64,000 nucleotides of DNA, from positions 62,001-126,000 of the forward strand of contig OX465117.1 of assembly GCA_949987565.1 (NCBI GenBank). Direction: 5' to 3'. Numbering within the stretch: position 1 is the stretch's first letter; the number at the start of each line of letters is the position of its first letter. Positions 58,816 to 64,000 of this stretch are shown here, one piece after another. The notes under the pieces are model-generated. The model was not told the DNA's origin. It saw only the letters and a program-made list of their open reading frames with translations, and did no database searches. Made by a program: the position numbers and the translations under genes. The stretch comes from Luidia sarsii (taxonomy: Eukaryota; Echinodermata; Asteroidea; Paxillosida; Luidiidae).

Positions 58816-59910
58816 TACACTAAAAGCCGGCGATCATTGATCAACATATATCTCTCTTTCATTTGCACCCACGTTCTCTCTGCTCTTTCCCACCAATTAC
58901 GCTATTGCACTGACACCCTCAAAGCTTAGAATAAACAAAGCCTGCTAATTGAATTGGTTATTGATGGGATATGATACTCTGAAATCGATCATCTCAAATA
59001 AAGCAAAAGAAAACTGAACTTCTTTGACCATGCAATCAAACAAAATAATGTGTGTACCACAGAGAAACTTGACCATGTACATGTACATGTCTCTTGAGTT
59101 GAAGAAGAGGTGTGGTTCTGAAAAGAACCTGAGTGGTAACTCGATCGACGTTCCGATGCTCTGGCCGTCTCCTCATGGTGTCACCGCAAAACCTCCTATA
59201 TTGTTTATGGTTAATAATTATGGTAATTATGGTAATATCCTATGGTGTTCAGTTCAGTTCAGTTCATTTTATTTCCACTTACACGGTAAATAAAGTTCAA
59301 TACTAGAATATTCGAATTTTATAATGGGTTTGCAGTAAGTGGAGGTCTCCAAGAAGCAGAGCTTGTAAGGCGGAGACCCCCTTGGATTGTGTACTTATAC
59401 ATTGTTGAATATTATATAAAATTACCTTTGAATATTGTTGGGAAGTAAGTACATAATATTTGAGTTAATAACTTAAGGTTTAACACGAAATAACATGCAT
59501 GAGACAGGGCCGCTGGCAACGACAGGACAGGACAGGACAGGACAACCCTGTTGTAAATATTGTAATTATGGTAATATAATTTGAATAAATAATGTTAAGA
59601 TGGTAATTATAGGTGTATTCAATCAAATCAGTCAATTAATTGGCCCAAAAAGTATCTTCTTCAATCAGCTGTTCGAACCAGCTGTTAGAATTTCAATGTC
59701 ACAATTCATAGCTGACATATTTTAAGGATCACTTTATGTTCAAATATTGATGAATATTCATGACATTCTCAGGAGGGTCGGAAAGAAATTTTCAGATTGT
59801 TTCTGTCAATGTGTGATTTGTTTTTCGCCTTTCCTAGGTCAAAGAGGGCGCCCTTTATCAGACCCGCCGCTGGGAGCTAGTGAATGTAATGATTTCATTA
59901 TGATGTACAT
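58815..59910 (+). repeat. Dispersed repeat, copy 2 (inverse of 20150-20900)
   Basis: Colinear reverse-complement partner of 20150-20900: GCAATGATTGACC-like start, ACTGACACCCTCAAAGC, ACTTCTTTGACCATGCAATC, TTAAGATGGTAATTA, CTCAGGAGGGTCGGAAAG, TCAAAGAGGGCGCCCTTT and GGAGCTAGTGAATG. It is about 330 bp longer because of the insertion at about 59239-59561. Confidence 0.7.
59239..59561 (-). mobile_element. About 320-bp retroposon-like insertion in the dispersed repeat
   Basis: Absent from the copy at 20150-20900. Read on the minus strand it ends AAATAAAATGAACTGAACTG AACTGAACACC, a short tandem tail typical of LINE-mobilised elements. It starts near a GTCCT tandem (GGACAGGACAGGACAGG on the plus strand). 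GTAATTATGGTAATAT (16 bp) lies on both sides, but a similar pair already exists in the empty copy, so it is not proof of a target duplication. Confidence 0.5.
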
Positions 59911-59913
59911 GTA

Positions 59914-59937
59914 CATGTACATGTATGTACATGTATA
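59914..59937. repeat. ACATGT microsatellite
   Basis: Self-complementary TGTACATGTACATGTACATG run at the outer edge of the dispersed repeat. TACATGTA words also cluster near 47096-47155. Confidence 0.85.
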
Positions 59938-59939
59938 AC

Positions 59940-60830
59940 TATAAGTAATAACGGTTGTGCACATATAATGCAAAGCAGGCATTGGTCAGTGAATGGCTTT
60001 CAACTAGTTCATTTAATTTTTATTGTGTAACAAATCATCCAGAATGAAATGAAACATTCTTGGTATGAGAGTGGGGGTGGGAAATAATCTAAAAAAAAAG
60101 ACACACATTTTGTATCGGGTTAAAGTCCAGTCAATTTATCAAGATGTCGACCTCTGCATAGTGAGGTCTGCTAATGGATCTATCAGGCAAACAAAACCAG
60201 ACATCAGTCTCATATGCAAGAAGATCTTTGCAAATTGTTCAAGTTGTTTGAAAAGTTTTCCTTTACTTTCATTAAAAACAAAACACAAAAACTCAGAAAC
60301 AAATAATCAGAGCCAAGTTCAAGCATATTCCACTCACAAATTTGCCTGGTGCAATAGGAAACGGGGCTAAAAATTGGAGAGAAAAAACCAAGTGATACAA
60401 TTTTATCAGAGCTTAATTGTTTTTAGAATAAACAACCCTGAATTAATATTTGTAGAATATGAACTAATTTCCCGACTATTCAGCTTAGTTTCATGTGCGA
60501 ATAATAAAAAGGTAATCAATAAAAATCAGCATTTGGTTGACATGACGGGATCCCATGCTGTAGATTGGATATACATGTATCATTGCTTGTATTTACACTC
60601 AACTGTCTCACTGCTACTCTATACAGATCCTTATATCATACAAAATACCTGTACACTTAGGTTGTAGACATGCAAATTGAAAGTTCACTATACTTAGCTG
60701 ATTTGATAGTCAATTAAATAATGTTAATAGTTTCGGGGTAAAAGATTATCACTGTACAAGGGCATGCGTCAAGATAGCCATGTAGCCATGTTAGTGTAAC
60801 TGATGAATAACAGCACCCTAAGGATAGCAC
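59940..60830. other. Gene-free stretch
   Basis: AT-rich with short, motif-free ORFs. No feature is supported. Confidence 0.4.
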
Positions 60831-60837
60831 TCACAGA

Positions 60838-60910
60838 CTATCCAGTCAGTGCACTAGCTTTCATAGCCATAAATGCTTCATCAAATGACATGGGATCTAT
60901 GTTGGCTTGA
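60838..60910 (-). CDS. Possible terminal exon of an unrecognised minus-strand gene
   Basis: On the minus strand the frame NIDPMSFDEAFMAMKASALTG ends in TAG at 60838-60840, downstream of a weak AATCAAG acceptor. The short acidic-amphipathic end reads like real protein, but there is no family match and no linked exon. It could pair with the candidate first exon at 63318-63441. Confidence 0.2.
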
Positions 60911-61039
60911 TTCGCATGGATGTGCACACATTTATATATCAGAGTAAAGTGTGAGGACAATGAAGAATTAATTACCTTGCATTTGTAAATAAATAATGCA
61001 GCAAAGTGGCCCAGGCTACAAATGTCATCCTGTTTCACA

Positions 61040-62070
61040 CAAGCAGGCTTTCTTCAAAATTCAGAGGGAAAACCATGACACAAGACACTCACAGCTGCAG
61101 GAAATATTATCTTGGAATGCATTCATTTTACCATTCAGGTGCCACATAATATAGATCAGCTACATAGCAAAGTGGACACTAATTACCAAGGATAGTGAGT
61201 GCATATCCCTGTAAATAAGCTGGAAAGAGCAAAAGTTTAATTTAAATAGCCACAACAAAGTTAGCTAACTCTGGCACCTGCTTCAAATGAAGAGAACAAT
61301 ATCAGGGCAACTGTCATCACAGTCAGTTCAGAGCAGCATGGACACTTCAATGCTGTCTACTGCAAATCATTCAATACTTGCAGCACACACCAATCATAAT
61401 GCACTCCCTGCAATGGCTGGTCATTTGAATATTTGCTACGAAAAAAAAAAACATCCTTCTGTATTGTGTTCAAGTTTCCTCATTTCTTCAAACTGCTTCC
61501 ATACTATTCAATCTTTCAGAAACATGAGTTACCGGCACTCAAGGGCCATAGCCATTCTTGAAAGAGACAACTTACAAAGTGTCACCGCAAACTTTCAACA
61601 AACAAACTGGATCTCGTGTGGACAGCCACATTCAGGCACTTAATGGAGACTCTTGATATCATGTTGGATGTATATATGACCATAGGACAGGCAAGGGATT
61701 TCTGACACTGTCAAGAATAATGCATTTAACAGTAAAACAGGCAGTTTGAGTGGGAATCAAAGCCCCAACAATCAGTGGTCAAGAGGTTAAGACATCTGCA
61801 CTGGAAAGCGGGAGTTGTGGGTTCCAATCCCATCTAAGCTGCTTGACATGAGAAACAAAATATGAAAAATTCCAAAATTCAAATCCATATTTTCATATAC
61901 AAACACACCTCATATTAGTTATCATTTCCAATCCAAGCTAACTTCATGTCCCATGCTGTTTTCATTTCATCCCCTTCAAACATTTTTGGCACAAAGAAAG
62001 TGGCTTTCCAAATCTTTTAGATTTGTTAAATGGCAATGTTTGATTTAAAACACTTAATATAACTACTGTA
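61040..62070. other. Repeat-bearing stretch without a supported gene
   Basis: Contains family B material at 61527-61610 and a tRNA-like sequence at 61773-61836. The 118-codon plus-strand ORF at 61287 runs through the repeat and is not credible. Confidence 0.45.
61773..61836 (+). mobile_element. tRNA-like sequence (SINE head or tRNA pseudogene)
   Basis: CAGTGGTCAAGAGGTTAAGA fits an A-box, CACTGGAAAGCGGGAG an anticodon-variable region, and GGGTTCCAATCCC a B-box with a perfect T-stem. The acceptor stem does not pair, so it is not a working tRNA. It differs from the SINE at 31448. Confidence 0.5.
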
Positions 62071-62075
62071 TAGGT

Positions 62076-62184
62076 AAATCTTAAAATTTAGTGGGCCTAA
62101 CGTTTCGATCCTAGCAGGACCTTTCTCAAAGGCAGAAATTTCCTGCTAGGATCGAAACGTCAGGCCCACTAAATTTTAAGATTT
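62076..62184. repeat. Foldback family A, best-preserved copy
   Basis: The 44-bp arms 62076-62119 and 62141-62184 are inverse with one mismatch (CTAACG versus CGTCAG). They are separated by a 21-bp loop CCTTTCTCAAAGGCAGAAATT that itself contains CCTTT/AAAGG. Downstream AGTCAGTAAGCAGTTTGCAA also recurs next to other family members (41250, 42463, 53811). Confidence 0.9.
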
Positions 62185-62189
62185 GCATT

Positions 62190-63310
62190 TTGGTAATTTT
62201 AGTCAGTAAGCAGTTTGCAACATTTTTGTATATCACTACTGTATGGAGTTAGTAAAACCCACTTCATGAATACACTAGTTCTTAAAACTCTGGTAATCAA
62301 AAGGTGTAAAATCCACTGATGTTAAATATCAAAACTGGAAATAAAATGACTTTAAAAGAGGCTTGACACTGCTCACTGGGTTCTACTTTACGTGACATAA
62401 AACATTTAAGACATCTAGTTACATGTACGATAAATGCCAAGATATGTGAACTTGGCAATCTGCCATTCATCTCAAAACAAGCCACTTTACACATGACATT
62501 AAAATCCTACCATAAAACCCAGACATTTGGTCTCAGGTCCTGATGGAATAAGGGAGGAAGGGATCTTGTTACAACTCAGGCTGCCCAGTAATGCATTCAG
62601 ATCTAATACAAGGACTTAGGATATGGCCAGACAGATGCCATTTGCAAGTGAAGAAAAGACTCAAATATAATGCATGGTTTCTACCCAAAAGGAGACAGGT
62701 GCTTTGTAGTCACCTGTTTTTATCAGCTATTTACAAATTAACATCCTATTGTCCAATTAAGAGCAAGATCAGGCAACACATTTACAGACCTTGGCTATGG
62801 CATTGATGTACAGGACAATAAAGTATACAAGTAAGATAAGTAAGACGAGTAAGATGAAGTATTTACTAGCATATTTATAAATACCTACAGCATGACTGAC
62901 ATTGACAAAGGGAAATTATTATGTTGAGTGTTTATACTGAAATATCTATCTGGGTCTTATCAACTTTTAACGATTATTGTCCAAGAAAAAACAGTAATCA
63001 ATATCTTGGCACTGTATTGAAAGTAAATGACATTGCTGATATCTTGTAGTTATTGAACTATTTCTTAACTTACAGTCTAAAAAAATAGGACTATGCATCA
63101 AGAATACTTAATGATTATTCAAACATACTCAATAATTTATATCTGTATATACAGTATGTATATATGTGTTTTGTATATTTATACATATATCTATAAGAAG
63201 CTTGGATGAATATACATAATCCATTAATCCAAACCCACCTGAACCTTCCAAATACCACAACTTCAAACAAGAAGTATCCCAGGCTATTTACACCATGGCA
63301 GTCCATTCAC
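62190..63310. other. Gene-free stretch
   Basis: AT-rich, with TATATA-rich DNA at 63130-63195. No exon or repeat family is recognised beyond the foldback at its left edge. Confidence 0.4.
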
Positions 63311-63317
63311 CTCACAC

Positions 63318-63441
63318 CTATTTTCTCTCTGTAGGCTGCGGTCAAGTGGATACTACAGTTCTTGTAAGGACCTTTTCTAAAACTCGGCGAGGCATCATTC
63401 TCCGGCTCCGACTTTGTCTCCAAGACAAAACGGGAAGCCAT
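63318..63441 (-). CDS. Candidate first coding exon of an unrecognised minus-strand gene
   Basis: On the minus strand the first ATG after an in-frame TGA opens MASRFVLETKSEPENDASPS, then FRKGPYKNCSIHLTAAYREK. It ends at a GAAAATAG/GTGTGAGG donor, giving 124 nt. Composition is protein-like and richer in GC than its surroundings. I do not recognise it, and no next exon is firmly placed. Confidence 0.35.
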
Positions 63442-63449
63442 TGGTTTCA

Positions 63450-64000
63450 GTTTCCTTGAAAAAACCTTGAAAACTTCAACTTCAAGGAAGGGCAATAATC
63501 AGTGTTTCCAGATTTCGGATAAAGGAATTAAGCCGGAGCTGGATTTGGAAAAAAGTGTCTGCTTGTGATCAGGCTCCAGATATCTGCATATCTTTCATAT
63601 TCTTAAGGCAGTATCTAAGTATTGAAAAGTATCAAGCTTCGAACAAACGTGTTTTCAACCTACTTTCTTTTCTTTCTTTTATTTGGGAGGGAGGGGGTTA
63701 ATATTCAGTGTGTAGTATCACTATCTACTGTACATTCTATTTTGGGAAGCATATCATTGTTACTTGGGATCTAAGACAACTAAGTGCTACAAAGAACCCT
63801 ATTTCTTTTTGTTACAAGTCAGAGCTCCACCCATATAAAACCTGGACTGTTCACATTTCAATGACAGACTTTGAGACCCCAATAGTACCTATTGGTATTT
63901 TCAAAAGTGTGTGTGTTTAGAACGATGCCCTAATTTCAGATCAACCAAAGCTTTGATAACCAAACGTCTCCAAGTGTTTCATCCATTCAATACCATCAAC
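63450..64000. other. Window end without supported features
   Basis: May hold the upstream region of the candidate exon at 63318-63441. A TTTCTTTTCTTTCTTTT run lies at about 63664. No gene is seen. Confidence 0.4.

Noticed and set aside
61287..61643. 118-codon plus-strand ORF
   Set aside because: It contains foldback family B sequence and an A-run, with no protein family features.

Overview
This is a eukaryotic window: genes have GT-AG introns, tRNA-derived SINE copies and foldback repeats are frequent, non-coding DNA is AT-rich, and there is a vertebrate-type telomeric tract. Three proteins are recognisable: the PP2A scaffold subunit A, succinate dehydrogenase subunit C, and a CKS cyclin-dependent-kinase subunit. 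All three look strongly animal. The mix of families suggests a marine invertebrate deuterostome, with an echinoderm as first guess, but the sequence alone does not settle the species.

Layout. Bases 1-19840 are a satellite made of 70-76 bp monomers in nested higher-order repeats. They are punctuated by a non-satellite module of about 390 bp. At 12223-15830 the satellite is interrupted by a 3.6 kb insertion with a 484-bp element at each end and an interstitial (TTAGGG)n tract inside. Bases 19840-31600 hold dispersed repeats, a run of about 1.1-kb duplicated units that look like exon cassettes of a minus-strand gene (21.6-29.9 kb), and a pyrimidine-rich minisatellite (28405-29005). Bases 33025-36447 (minus) are a complete six-exon SDHC gene. 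It is head-to-head with a three-coding-exon CKS gene on the plus strand (37475-38391), and the two share about 330 bp of intergenic promoter. An intronless 466-aa minus-strand gene of unknown function lies at 39646-41046 and converges on CKS. Bases 41.1-47.9 kb are gene-poor and full of repeats. The PP2A scaffold gene (PPP2R1) occupies 57935 down to about 47985 (minus) in 13 recognised exons; its last few codons are unresolved. Bases 58-64 kb carry repeats, including an inverted partner of an element at 20 kb, plus weak hints of another minus-strand gene.

The three recognised genes are housekeeping genes: mitochondrial complex II, cell-cycle control, and phosphatase scaffolding. Nothing suggests they form one pathway. 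The most unusual structure is the telomere-repeat-bearing insertion in the satellite, whose flanking 4-mers fit integration of a circular DNA by homologous recombination.
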